The notes beneath the pieces were generated by a model. It made no database searches, had not been told where the DNA came from, and saw only the letters and a program-made list of their open reading frames with translations. Source: Methylobacterium radiotolerans JCM 2831 (lineage in GTDB: Bacteria > Pseudomonadota > Alphaproteobacteria > Rhizobiales > Beijerinckiaceae). Taken from it: a stretch of 64,000 bases of DNA. Location of the stretch: positions 1,178,001-1,242,000 of the forward strand of contig NC_010505.1 of assembly GCF_000019725.1 (NCBI RefSeq), read 5' to 3'. Position 1 is the first letter of the stretch. Every line of letters begins with the position of its first letter. A program made the translations under genes and the position numbers. Shown here in pieces: positions 38,000 to 46,822 of the stretch.

Positions 38000-40120
38000 A
38001 TGATCGCCCTGCCCGCCGAGATCACCCAGCCGCTGAGCGCGGTCGAGCGCGACTTCACCCTCGCGTTCACCGCCGACGGCCTGCCGGACGCCGATCTCGC
38101 GGTCACGGGCTTCCGCCTGGAGGAGGCGATCTCGAGCCTGTTCCAGGCCGAGATCGCCCTGGCCTCGCCCGACCCGGGGCTGGACCTGACCGCGCTCCTC
38201 GACAAGCCGGCGCGGCTCACCGTGCTCGACCGCTACGGCCCGCCCCGCCACGTCCACGGCGTGCTCGCCCTGGCCGAGCGCGGCGACACCGGCGCGCACC
38301 ACACGCGCTACTCCGTCCTGCTCATGCCGGCGCTGCACCGCCTGCGCTTTGCCGCCGATTGCCGGATCTTCCAGGCGAAGCGCGTGCCCGAGATCGTCGA
38401 GGCGGTGCTCGAGGAGACCGGCGTCACCGCCTACCGCTTCGCGCTGACCGAGCCGCACCCCGCGCGCGAGTACTGCGTGCAGTACCGGGAGACCCACCTC
38501 GCCTTCATCGAGCGGCTGCTGGCCGAGGAGGGCATCGCCTACCACTTCGAGCATACGGAGGGCGCCCACACCCTGGTGCTCACCGACGCGACCAAGCTGG
38601 CGGCGGACGCGCCGGGCGCGGAGGCGATCGAGTACAACGCCGAGCCGGGCGGCACGGTGAAGGGCCCGCATGTCGGGCGGTTCACGTGGCGGGAGGTGGT
38701 GGCGCCCTCCGACGTGGTGCAGCGCGACCACTTCTTCCGCAACCCCGTGCACGACTTCGAGGCGCGGGCGCAGGCGAGCGTGCTCAACGGCCTGACGCGC
38801 AAGCTGGAGATGTACGACTACCCCGGGCGGTACAAGGCGGACGCGGTGGGTCGGGCGTTCACGCGCTACCGGCTGGAGGGGTTCCGGGCTGAGGCGAGCC
38901 ACGGCGAGGGCGCGGGGCGGTGCGCGCGGCTGCTGCCGGGGCACCGGGTCGCGCTGACCGGGCATCCCGACCCGGCGCTGAACCGGCGGTTCCTGGTGGC
39001 GGCGGCGAGCCACGCCGGCAGCCAGCCGGGGGCAGCGGAGGGCGATGCCGGCGACGGCGGCGCGTACCTGACCACGTCGTTCCGGGTGATCCGGCACGAC
39101 ACGCCGTACCGGCCTGACGCGCCCGCCAAGCCGCGGGTGGAGGGCCCGCAGATGGCGATCGTGACCGGTCCGGCGGGCGAGGAGATCCACTGCGACGCGT
39201 TCGGCCGGGTGAAGGTGCGCTTTCCCTGGGACCGGTCGGGGCGGGCGGACGACACGGCCTCGTGCTGGATCCGGGTGAGCCAGGGCTGGGCGGGGGCGAG
39301 CTGGGGCCAGATGGCGCTGCCGCGGGTCGGCCAGCACGTGATCGTGGACTTCCTGGAGGGCGATCCCGACCAGCCGATCATCACGGGCCGGGCCTACAAC
39401 GCGCGCGAGCCGGTGCCGTACCCGCTGCCGGCCAACAAGACGCGGATGACGATCCGGTCGAAGACGCACAAGGGCGAGGGGTTCAACGAGCTGCGGTTCG
39501 AGGACGAGCAGGGCCGGGAGGAGGTGTTCGTCCACGCGCAGAAGGATCGAAACGAGAAGGTCAGGAACAATCACTCTGAAAGGATCGACAACAACTGGGT
39601 GCAATCCGTCGGCAACAACAAGTCTGTCGAGGTGCGATCAAATCACAACGAGGCAATCGGTGGAAATATGACCCTGACCGTGGGCTCCACCGCCATCGGT
39701 TCGATCGTTGAACGTGGGCTGACAGCGTTGAGCCAAGGCATCGGCTCCGTAGCCAGCGCTCTTGGAACGATTGGGAAAGCCGCTTTGGGTGGCAATATGA
39801 TTACTTTCATTGAAAAAAACAAATCCGATACAATTGGTGCCGTGCATTTCGAGCAAATCGGGATGGCTAAGTACACCCATATTGGCACGGCATGGGAACT
39901 TACCAGTGGATCATCGATCAGCTTGACCGCGAGTGCGAAATTCACAGAAAATGTCGGCAGAGACAAACTCGTCCAAGCGGGTAATGAGATAAGTTTTAGC
40001 ACTGGAAAATCAAGGCTTACACTGAAAGCAAGCGGTGAAATCCATCTAACTGGCACTGAACTAGTTTTTGACGGAAGGAAATCGGTCAAAATTTCTGGTC
40101 AGAAAATTAAGCTGAATTAA
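38000..40120 (+). CDS. vgrG: Type VI secretion spike protein VgrG with a replaced C-terminal end
   Basis: The 706-residue protein has the gp27-like N-terminal part (ERDFTLAFTADGLPDADLAVTGF, CVQYRETHLAFIERLLAEEGI) and the gp5-like OB domain (CDAFGRVKVRFPWDRSG, CWIRVSQGWAGASWGQMALP). These are followed by FNELRFEDEQGREEVFVHAQKD at about residue 495. From about residue 515 (base 39545) base composition switches from very GC-rich to AT-rich, and the tail becomes NxxSxx-type needle repeats ending KISGQKIKLN. This abrupt change inside one gene points to a recombined C-terminal end linked to the toxin that follows. A GC-rich orphan VgrG tail lies at 42598. Confidence 0.95.
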   Translation: MIALPAEITQPLSAVERDFTLAFTADGLPDADLAVTGFRLEEAISSLFQAEIALASPDPGLDLTALLDKPARLTVLDRYGPPRHVHGVLALAERGDTGAHHTRYSVLLMPALHRLRFAADCRIFQAKRVPEIVEAVLEETGVTAYRFALTEPHPAREYCVQYRETHLAFIERLLAEEGIAYHFEHTEGAHTLVLTDATKLAADAPGAEAIEYNAEPGGTVKGPHVGRFTWREVVAPSDVVQRDHFFRNPVHDFEARAQASVLNGLTRKLEMYDYPGRYKADAVGRAFTRYRLEGFRAEASHGEGAGRCARLLPGHRVALTGHPDPALNRRFLVAAASHAGSQPGAAEGDAGDGGAYLTTSFRVIRHDTPYRPDAPAKPRVEGPQMAIVTGPAGEEIHCDAFGRVKVRFPWDRSGRADDTASCWIRVSQGWAGASWGQMALPRVGQHVIVDFLEGDPDQPIITGRAYNAREPVPYPLPANKTRMTIRSKTHKGEGFNELRFEDEQGREEVFVHAQKDRNEKVRNNHSERIDNNWVQSVGNNKSVEVRSNHNEAIGGNMTLTVGSTAIGSIVERGLTALSQGIGSVASALGTIGKAALGGNMITFIEKNKSDTIGAVHFEQIGMAKYTHIGTAWELTSGSSISLTASAKFTENVGRDKLVQAGNEISFSTGKSRLTLKASGEIHLTGTELVFDGRKSVKISGQKIKLN

Positions 40121-40130
40121 GGGGTTTGCC

Positions 40131-41177
40131 ATGGCTAACAAGCGTTATTGGCTCACTGCTAGGATAAAAATTGGCGAAAAGCCGCAGATTAGGCACAAAG
40201 ATCCGATATTTTTGAAAGCTTATTTTGACGAAAATCCTAAAAAGCGGGATGAAGGCGAAGTGACCGAAGGAAATGGTCTTCGTGTTCCTACCGAGAAGAG
40301 CGGTTCTGAAATTTTAAATCGCGACGGAATACAACAATTTGATTTCGAACTGACGGAAGAAGAATATAAATCCGCGTCATATAAAATCTATTTTTGGGGC
40401 GAGCCGTACGGATCGGTTGCTTTTAAGAAAGAGGGCGTCGGCGCCAATAGATGTTTGGGTCGCCTTCTTCTTGAACCTGAACATTGTCGCAAGGGAGGAT
40501 TGTCTTTCCCGCCTAAAAATTCCCAGTCCCACGACGAACAAATTATATGTGATTTCTCTGCGCATCAATCAGTCGTGGATTATATTGTTCAGGAAATGAA
40601 TTTGAATTCTAAAAGCGACTCAGTCAAGAGTATGAAAAAATTTAATGGCATATACGATAACCAGCGCAATGACTCTTTCTTCAAGCATACATATTATCCC
40701 GATGCAGCTAAGAAAGCAGCATTAAATGAACTCGGTTGCAGAACGCACAGCGCCTCAGATTGGAAATTAGATTATTTGCAGGACGCATTATTCTGTCACG
40801 TATTTGAGAAGGGTGGACAGTGGGACCACAAGCCAAAAATTGGGCCTATCTGGGGTGAATTTAACAGACTTGGTAACTCTGGATATCGTTATTACTATGA
40901 CATTTGGTCAAATATACATTTTGGATACATATCAGCAAAAGCAGGTTTTACGCTCGCTGAGGTCAAGCAAGGAGCTGATAAAGCTCAATGGATCGATACG
41001 GGTTCTTCTAATGGCGATGATCCCATAGATGCCCAAGCCATTGACGTCGGGTATATGCTTGGTGGGAGGGATAGTTTGGTGACTATACAGGCTATAATAT
41101 CGGCGGTAAGCAGATTTCCGGAGTGGGATGTTTGCACGCGGTTTCCCGATCATAGGGCTTGTCGATCCCATGAATAA
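40131..41177 (+). CDS. VgrG-linked T6SS effector with an Ntox44-like toxin domain
   Basis: The 348-residue AT-rich gene starts 10 nt after vgrG. Residues 1-150 (WLTARIKIGEKPQIRHKDPIF...) resemble a beta-rich T6SS adaptor region without a family name that I know. The C-terminal 100 residues contain YYYDIWSNIHFGYISAKAGF (from residue 254), then a GADKAQW segment and NGDDPIDAQAIDVGYML. This D-W-x-NIHxGY...DDP pattern is that of polymorphic toxin type 44 (Ntox44), predicted to be an RNase. The gene overlaps the next by 8 nt, in typical toxin-immunity order. The family match is by eye. Confidence 0.75.
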   Translation: MANKRYWLTARIKIGEKPQIRHKDPIFLKAYFDENPKKRDEGEVTEGNGLRVPTEKSGSEILNRDGIQQFDFELTEEEYKSASYKIYFWGEPYGSVAFKKEGVGANRCLGRLLLEPEHCRKGGLSFPPKNSQSHDEQIICDFSAHQSVVDYIVQEMNLNSKSDSVKSMKKFNGIYDNQRNDSFFKHTYYPDAAKKAALNELGCRTHSASDWKLDYLQDALFCHVFEKGGQWDHKPKIGPIWGEFNRLGNSGYRYYYDIWSNIHFGYISAKAGFTLAEVKQGADKAQWIDTGSSNGDDPIDAQAIDVGYMLGGRDSLVTIQAIISAVSRFPEWDVCTRFPDHRACRSHE

Positions 41178-41589
41178 AATCAAAAAAGCTATTATTCTTA
41201 TTTCGGCTGTTGTTGCATTATTTGAAATTAGTGCACAAATATTTTCGGTATACATTTACATCCAAACCAAAAATTTTCATTTTGATAGCTATATCATTGG
41301 CAATAAATATTACTTTCCTGGAACTGGACCAAAAGTAATACCAGTGAAATGCACAAAGGATTTCTCTGATATAAAGTTCGATAAAATTATATTGAGTACC
41401 TTTTTAAGTTGGACTGGCCTTATGACTTGGAGACCATGGACAATACCTCCTCATTTTGGATTTTATAGCTCAAGTGAGAAATCATTGCACTATTGGAGCT
41501 TTAAAAAATGGGATTTTGTGGAGGTGAATGAGCATAATGTATCTAATTCAAATGTTTATTATGAGTCAATCGTAGCTGACGGGTGCTGA
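41170..41589 (+). CDS. Candidate membrane-anchored immunity protein for the Ntox44-like toxin
   Basis: The 139-residue AT-rich protein has one N-terminal membrane segment (IKKAIILISAVVALFEISAQIFSVYIYI, about residues 4-31). A globular part with many aromatic residues follows (STFLSWTGLMTWRPWTIPPHFGFY). The start ATG lies inside the end of the toxin gene, so the two are translationally coupled. I recognise no family. Position, size and matching base composition are the reasons for the immunity call; a membrane anchor suggests that the toxin is met at or beyond the inner membrane. Confidence 0.6.
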   Translation: MNKIKKAIILISAVVALFEISAQIFSVYIYIQTKNFHFDSYIIGNKYYFPGTGPKVIPVKCTKDFSDIKFDKIILSTFLSWTGLMTWRPWTIPPHFGFYSSSEKSLHYWSFKKWDFVEVNEHNVSNSNVYYESIVADGC

Positions 41590-41663
41590 ATCTAAAGAAC
41601 AAATTAGCATAAAACGATCTATGTTAAAGAAGGTGGTATGTCCTTAATCGAGTGGAGCCCTCC

Positions 41664-41966
41664 ATGCCCGCACTGACACGCAAGGGCGACCTCGGCTCAG
41701 GCCACGGCTGCCACTTCCCCCCGACCGTCGCCACCGAAGGAAGCCCCGACGTCCTGATCGACGGCAAGCCCGCCCTTCGGGTCGGTGACGCCTACGCCGC
41801 CCACGGCTGCCCATCCTGTCCCAAGCCCAGCCACGGCCGGAAGCTCTCCGCCGGCTCCCCCACCGTGTTCATCAACGGCCGCGCCGCCGGCCGCGTCGGC
41901 GACGCCATCGATTGCGGTGGGAAGGCGTCGGTCGGCTCCCCGACCGTCATCCTCGATGAGGGATAG
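41664..41966 (+). CDS. PAAR-domain spike tip protein
   Basis: The 100-residue protein is a complete PAAR domain: an N-terminal ALTRKGDLGSGHGCHFPPT with His/Cys metal ligands, repeated SPDVLIDGKPALRVGD and SPTVFINGRAAGRVGDAIDCGG, and a final SPTVILDEG. PAAR caps the VgrG trimer and sharpens the spike. GGAG (41654-41657) sets the ATG at 41664. Base composition returns to the GC-rich type here, so it belongs to the older cluster rather than to the inserted toxin module. Confidence 0.93.
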   Translation: MPALTRKGDLGSGHGCHFPPTVATEGSPDVLIDGKPALRVGDAYAAHGCPSCPKPSHGRKLSAGSPTVFINGRAAGRVGDAIDCGGKASVGSPTVILDEG

Positions 41967-41991
41967 GGTTGTGGCAGGGGGCACGTCATCG

Positions 41992-42564
41992 ATGAACTCA
42001 GAGACCAGTGACTCCACGGCTCGGCTCCGCGCCCCGGTCGATCTCGGCGACGGCCTGACCCCGGTCGATGTCTGGCAGAGCCTCCATGCCGGCGAGCGGC
42101 GTTGGGCGGCCCGCACGGCGGCCGAGGAGAGGCTGCCGTTCGCCGGGCAGATGGACGCCAGCGACCGCCAGCTGATGGCGCTCCTCGGCGCTTTTCCGGC
42201 GACGCGCTGGGTGCCCCTGTGCGAGGGCGCCGGCTGGACGCCGATCGCGGTCGCTGCCTTGACTTGGTGCGAGGGCGCGACGCTCACGATCGCCCTCCGC
42301 GCCTGGACAAGGCTCGACCCCGCCGCAGACCCCCTCCCTGGGACGGTCGCGGAACGCGCCGCACGCTTCCTGAACCCGGCGCTCCTGCCGGAGAACACGC
42401 TTTCGGTGATCGGCAGGACGGCCGGTACGCTCACCGGGCTCGCGGTCCTGCTGCGAGCTCGGTCTGAGCCGCCGTTCGACGACTTGTCTGCCGAACAGAA
42501 GGCCCGGCTGCCCGAGGCGACCCGGACCGTCCTCCTGTCCTACGGCGGCCTCGCGGCCGGATAG
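41992..42564 (+). CDS. T6SS-associated protein of unknown function (possibly DUF6931)
   Basis: The 190-residue soluble protein contains ERRWAARTAAEERLPFAGQMDASDRQLMALLGAFPATRWVPLCEGAGW and WCEGATLTIALRAWTRLDPAADPLPG. I associate this pattern with a small domain family found beside PAAR genes in Methylobacterium (perhaps DUF6931; from memory, unverified). It follows PAAR by 25 nt and precedes a VgrG tail fragment. The start could also be the ATG at 41956, overlapping PAAR. Confidence 0.6.
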   Translation: MNSETSDSTARLRAPVDLGDGLTPVDVWQSLHAGERRWAARTAAEERLPFAGQMDASDRQLMALLGAFPATRWVPLCEGAGWTPIAVAALTWCEGATLTIALRAWTRLDPAADPLPGTVAERAARFLNPALLPENTLSVIGRTAGTLTGLAVLLRARSEPPFDDLSAEQKARLPEATRTVLLSYGGLAAG

Positions 42565-42597
42565 CCCGCTTGCCTCGCAAGAAGCGGTCGGCCGGAC

Positions 42598-42810
42598 GTG
42601 CAGGTCACGGTCGGCCAGAAGCACGAGATCAACGTCGGCAAGGAGATGCTGATCAACGTCGGCGAGGCGTTCCAGCTCAAGGTCGGCAAGGCGACGCTGA
42701 CCCTGACCAAGGACGGGCACGTCACGCTCACCGGCACGACCCTGACCACCGACTTCTCCGATCAGGTGAAGCACTGGGGCAAGGTGATCGACCTGAACCC
42801 CTCGCGCTGA
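42598..42810 (+). pseudogene. Orphan VgrG C-terminal tail
   Basis: The 70 codons read VQVTVGQKHEINVGKEMLINVGEAFQLKVGKATLTLTKDG and end KVIDLNPSR. These are the beta-helix needle repeats of a VgrG C-terminus, with no OB or gp27 domains before them. The DNA is GC-rich like the first two thirds of vgrG (38000-39540), unlike that gene's present AT-rich tail. It is most simply the original tail, displaced when the toxin module was inserted. It has only a GTG start and no clear ribosome-binding site, so expression is doubtful. Confidence 0.7.
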
Positions 42811-42820
42811 GGGGCGGGCG

Positions 42821-43891
42821 ATGCTTCTGCGCAACGACACGCCGCTGGCGGCGATCGGCTTCGACGACCTGCACCGGGACGGGGCGGTCATGGCGGTGGT
42901 CGCGGTGCGGGCGAGCTACGCGCTGACCGAGTCGGGGGCGCTGCGCCTGTCCGAGCGGCAGGCGATCGCGCTGAGCGACGTCTACGCGGGCGACCCGCAC
43001 CGCACGTCCTTGCTGCGGGCGAACGACCTCGTCGGCTACCGGCCGTACGCGGACGTGACCGTGCTGGGCAGCGCCCACGCGCCGGGCGGCAGGCCGGCGG
43101 CCTCCTGGGACGTGTCGCTCGGCCTGGGGAACGCCCGCACGGATCTGCGCGTTCACGGGCCGCGGCTCTGGGAGCCGGACGGGTCGTCGTGGCGGCTCGG
43201 CCCGGCCGAGCCGGCCGCACGGGTGCCGCTGGATTACCGCTTGGCGGCCGGCGGCCGGTTCGTCGGCGATCCGGAGGGCGGGGGCAGCCCGTACAACCCG
43301 ATCGGCCCGGGACTGCTGCACCGGGACTGGAGCCCGGCGGGCCGGGCGCTGCGGGCACCGCAGATCGAGGCGGTGGACGCGCCGGTGACCGACGCGTTCG
43401 CGGTGCCGGAACCGGCAGGCTTCGGCCCGGTGCCGCCGTTCTGGGCGTGGCGGGAGCGGCGCTGCGGCACCCGGGACGAGGCGTGGGCGCGCGGGCGCTG
43501 CCCGCAGATGCCGGCGGACTTCGACTACCGCTTCTTCCAGGTGGCGCCGCCGCGGCTCGTGGTCCGCCGCCTCGCCGCTGGCGCGCGCGTGAGCCTGGAC
43601 GGGCTGCTGCCGACCGGGCCGCTCGGCTTCCAGCTGCCGGCGTTCGTGCCGGTGGTGCGGCACAGCTGGAACGACGGCCGGGAGGCGCGCGCGGCGCTGA
43701 CGCTGGACGGGCTGCACCTCGATCTGCGAGCGGAGGCGCCGCCCTGGTCGGTGGACCTGACCTGGCGGGGCTGGATCGCGCGGTGCCCGGCGTATCTGGG
43801 CGCGGGACTGGAGGCGGTGCCGGCCGGGCAGGCGGCGGGCCTGCCGGTCTCGGGCGAGCACGGGCTGCGGGATGGGGGAGAGGCCGCATGA
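42821..43891 (+). CDS. DUF2169 domain protein, T6SS effector adaptor
   Basis: The 356-residue protein has the DUF2169 hallmarks: MLLRNDTPLAAIGFDDLHRDGAVMAVVAVRASYAL, DVYAGDPHRTSLLRANDLVGYRPYADVTVLGSAHAPGG, YNPIGPG and DFDYRFFQVAPP. DUF2169 proteins accompany PAAR-like effectors and are thought to help load them on VgrG. Its stop overlaps the start of the DNase effector (ATGA), exactly the pairing expected. Confidence 0.92.
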   Translation: MLLRNDTPLAAIGFDDLHRDGAVMAVVAVRASYALTESGALRLSERQAIALSDVYAGDPHRTSLLRANDLVGYRPYADVTVLGSAHAPGGRPAASWDVSLGLGNARTDLRVHGPRLWEPDGSSWRLGPAEPAARVPLDYRLAAGGRFVGDPEGGGSPYNPIGPGLLHRDWSPAGRALRAPQIEAVDAPVTDAFAVPEPAGFGPVPPFWAWRERRCGTRDEAWARGRCPQMPADFDYRFFQVAPPRLVVRRLAAGARVSLDGLLPTGPLGFQLPAFVPVVRHSWNDGREARAALTLDGLHLDLRAEAPPWSVDLTWRGWIARCPAYLGAGLEAVPAGQAAGLPVSGEHGLRDGGEAA

Positions 43892-45114
43892 GCCTGCCGC
43901 GGGAGGGCGCACGCACCACGCGCGACGGGATCGTGGTGTCGACCGCGATGGATTGGTGCCGCTCGCCTCAGGCGATCGTGCCGTACCGGATCCATACTCA
44001 GGGACAGATCGAGGGCGCCTGCACGGTCGCGAGCGTCCGGCAGAACGACGAACCCTCATACGTGAGCAGTTCGCTGATCAAGGCTTGCTATGGTGACGAA
44101 GCGGGGACTGGCGGCGGGGTTCTATCGGGCACACACGGTGGGACGTGTGAGCCAAAGACATACTCCTCGACGGTAAGGATCGAAGACAAGGGCGTGGTGA
44201 GCCACAGTGACGAATTGTGGATGAATAACAAAAATACTTTCGGAAAGCTCACTCACCTAAGGGACATCAACAGCTATCCGGCGCTGAGGCGAGTGAAGGT
44301 CGCACCAACGCTAAGGCTTGCGCAAGCGGGTGCTGGCACGATGACCGATGCTGTTCCCATCGGCGGCGAGGCGATTTCCATACCGAAGCCCGGCCTTGCA
44401 GCAGGCGCGGTAGTCGGGGGAATAGCTCTGCACGAACTCGACGCTCTTCGCGAAGACAGGGCTATCCAGAATGCTGCTCAGCAACGCGATCTAAATCTAC
44501 AGAACACAAATGATGTCCTTGCCGCGCGCGCATACGTGTGGGCAAAGAATATGGCTCCGATGAGCTATTGGGATGTTCCATGGTCTGGCCCACGCAACGA
44601 GAGTGTGGCGCGGTCAGTTGCCAAGATGGAACGCACGCATCCCGGAACTGTAGGAGCGGCTGGACAAGGCGATCCAGATGCAAAGAAAAGGCTGGAGGCT
44701 GCGATTGCTGCCGGCTTGGCGACAGCAGGCGCATTGCAGACCATTCGAATCACACGCAGCTCAAAAAGAAATAATTGCAGAAGAACCGTTGTAATCTCGC
44801 GATCACGTTCACCGCTGGCGGCCAAGCATATTGAGGTTGCTCAAGCTTCGGGACAGCCTAGAGAGTTGACGCTTGATAGGCCGGGCACGAACCAGAGGCG
44901 AGCGGCAAATATGAGAAGATCAGGCTTGCCGCCCATCTCATTATATGATCGGGACGAGTATCCGCCTGCGACATTTGTCGAGAGCACCAACGCGAGTGTC
45001 AAGTATGTTCCGTTATCGGACAATCGAAGCGCTGGGCAGCAGCTTAAAGCACAAATGAATACACCAACTCGTGCCGATGAGGGCCGTAAGGTAACGATAA
45101 CCACGGGGCCGTAA
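43888..45114 (+). CDS. T6SS effector: PAAR-like (DUF4150) N-terminus fused to a NucA/NucB-type DNase
   Basis: The 408-residue protein opens with a DUF4150/PAAR-like region (GIVVSTAMDWCRSPQAIVPYRIH..., then SHSDELWMNNKNTFGKLTHLRD), which would ride the spike tip. A hydrophobic Gly/Ala stretch (about residues 170-190) and a charged linker follow. The last 60 residues hold DRDEYPPATF (from residue 354) and SDNRSAGQQL (377-386), the catalytic signature of NucA/NucB non-specific DNases (B. subtilis NucA has DRDEWPMA and SDNRGAG). GC content falls within the first 60 codons, marking a module boundary. A ComJ-like gene follows after 2 nt. Confidence 0.85.
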   Translation: MSLPREGARTTRDGIVVSTAMDWCRSPQAIVPYRIHTQGQIEGACTVASVRQNDEPSYVSSSLIKACYGDEAGTGGGVLSGTHGGTCEPKTYSSTVRIEDKGVVSHSDELWMNNKNTFGKLTHLRDINSYPALRRVKVAPTLRLAQAGAGTMTDAVPIGGEAISIPKPGLAAGAVVGGIALHELDALREDRAIQNAAQQRDLNLQNTNDVLAARAYVWAKNMAPMSYWDVPWSGPRNESVARSVAKMERTHPGTVGAAGQGDPDAKKRLEAAIAAGLATAGALQTIRITRSSKRNNCRRTVVISRSRSPLAAKHIEVAQASGQPRELTLDRPGTNQRRAANMRRSGLPPISLYDRDEYPPATFVESTNASVKYVPLSDNRSAGQQLKAQMNTPTRADEGRKVTITTGP

Positions 45115-45116
45115 AT

Positions 45117-45593
45117 ATGCTGATCACAGAATTTAATGTGACTGTAACACATGCACAAGTTGTCGTCTTTGAACGTCCTCCGAAGGCATATGAATGGACT
45201 GACGACCACGTAGCTCAGGGATTTTTATTTTCCCCCGGTGACGTGTCTTTCGGAGTCCCAGATCACGACGGTGTATGCCGGATACAGATCTACAGCAACG
45301 AAAAATTTGTACTCGACGATCTATGTCTATGGGCCGTGCAGATCCCATTTGAGGTCCGCGGAGATTTTATAGACGTCGGGACGGTTTCCGAAACACGCAA
45401 GGTCCACATCGATAGAGATAACTACAATCTGACGTTTTCCGCCTATGACGGGCTCGGTATAGACGGTGACTGTACTTTCCTTTTGAAGTTATTTTTTTCA
45501 AATGACACCAACCCATCTTTTGCGATCATAAAGAATGGTATCGGCGTTACAACCGATCGCGTTCTTCGTGTAGATGCTGATGAAATGAGTTAG
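45117..45593 (+). CDS. ComJ/Nin-like DNase inhibitor, cognate immunity protein
   Basis: The 158-residue AT-rich protein aligns by eye with B. subtilis ComJ (Nin), the specific inhibitor of NucA: a QxxVF start (HAQVVVF), WTDDHVAQGF matching WTDEAIEKGY, GDVSF, an IPFEV strand, and IDVGTVSETRKVHIDRDNYNLTF matching IHIESIMSKRLSFDLPKGDYQLT. It lies 2 nt after the DNase effector and shares its base composition. It would block the nuclease in the producing cell. It has no signal peptide, so protection is cytoplasmic. Confidence 0.82.
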   Translation: MLITEFNVTVTHAQVVVFERPPKAYEWTDDHVAQGFLFSPGDVSFGVPDHDGVCRIQIYSNEKFVLDDLCLWAVQIPFEVRGDFIDVGTVSETRKVHIDRDNYNLTFSAYDGLGIDGDCTFLLKLFFSNDTNPSFAIIKNGIGVTTDRVLRVDADEMS

Positions 45594-45714
45594 CAATTAC
45601 TAACAGTTGAACGAGGAATGCATCAACGATTTTTGCCAATAATTGGCTCCGTCAATATGTTCCATGTTAGAGACAGCTGTCGAATCGCTCCGGCGTCATG
45701 AGCCAATCTTACGA

Positions 45715-45753
45715 TGGCCGCTGGCCTTTTGGCGCGTGGAAGGCCAGCGGCCA
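45715..45753 (+). terminator. Hairpin downstream of the effector-immunity pair
   Basis: TGGCCGCTGGCCTT (45715-45728) and AAGGCCAGCGGCCA (45740-45753) form a perfect 14-bp stem with an 11-nt loop, 120 nt after the ComJ-like stop. There is no T-run, so termination is plausible but not certain. The remaining bases of 45594-46149 hold no gene that I can support. Confidence 0.55.
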
Positions 45754-46149
45754 AGGGATCATCTTAGCCGATCGCGTCGAGCGTGCCAGTGAATGCGTCC
45801 TGTAAAAATTAGCCCGCGTTCCTCAAGCGGCGGCAATACCGACGGCGATATCGTGCTGAGCCGCGGCCGTTCAGCCGTGCCCCCCCCCAGGGTGGTTCTG
45901 CCCAGAGCCAAAACCCCGAGGATGATCGCAGCTGGTTGCGGAAGGGTTGGGACGCGGTCGGCGAGTGGGTGGCCGAGCATGCGAGGACGATCGGCCCGAT
46001 TAGGCCGCCGGCGGCGTCGCGGAGGGACTGGGTTCAGCTGGCTTGATCTTGGGCGGAGCGGCTGCGGAGGGAACGGTCGCCGGTATACCGGTCGGAGTCG
46101 CCATGTAGGTCACGGGTTGGGCCGGCTTGGTGAACGCGGCCGACAACGT

Positions 46150-46822
46150 TTCCAGCGGCGCTGGTACCATTACGGGCCCGGCGGGCTGGTCATCGCCGAG
46201 GAGGATGCCGACGGCAATCGCAGCGAGCAGATCTGGATCGCGGCCGGCGAGAAGCCGGCCGAGGTCGACGCCGAGGGCGGCCGCACCGCATACCGCTCCG
46301 ACGCCTACGGCCGGGTGGCTTCGGTGACCGACCCGGAGGGGCGGTAGACCCGCACCGACCACGACGCGGATGGCAACCTGCAGCACGTGCTCGACCCGCT
46401 CGGGCGGTCGTGGGTCTACGGCACCGACGAACGCGGCAACCTCGTCTCGGTGACCGACCCGCTGTGCCACCGCACCGACATCACCCTGGACGCCGCCGGG
46501 CGGCCGGTGGCGCTGATGCGCCACGACGGGCTGATCGAGCGGCGGGCCTACGACGCGCACGGGCGGCTGTCGGGGATCCGCGACTTCCGGGGCGGGCTGA
46601 CCCGGTTCGCCCGGGACGCCTTCGGGCGGGTGGTGGCGGTGGAGGATCCGCTGGGCGGGGTGACGCGCTTCGCCTACGAGGCGGGCACGGCCGGGTGGAG
46701 AGCCGGTACGACCCGCCGGGGGCGCTGACGGGGCTGGAGATCGCCGGGCACGGCGCGCTGACGCTGGATCACGACGCGGCGGGCCGGGAGCTGCGCCGGG
46801 CGAGCGCGGCGGGGTTCGTGCA
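46150..46822 (+). pseudogene. Rhs/YD-repeat protein relic
   Basis: The sequence encodes Rhs YD repeats: RWYHYGPGGLVIAEEDADG, YRSDAYGRVASVTDPEGR, then DADGNLQHVLDPLGRSWVYGTDERGNLVSVTDP and RRAYDAHGRLSGIRDFRGG. An in-frame TAG at 46345-46347 interrupts it after DPEGR. A shift near 46690 moves the frame to GRVESRYDPPGALTGLEIAGHGALTLDHDAAGRELRRAS. The N-terminus, the hyperconserved core and the toxin tip are all absent. Rhs proteins are common T6SS cargo, so this is debris of a further effector. Confidence 0.8.
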
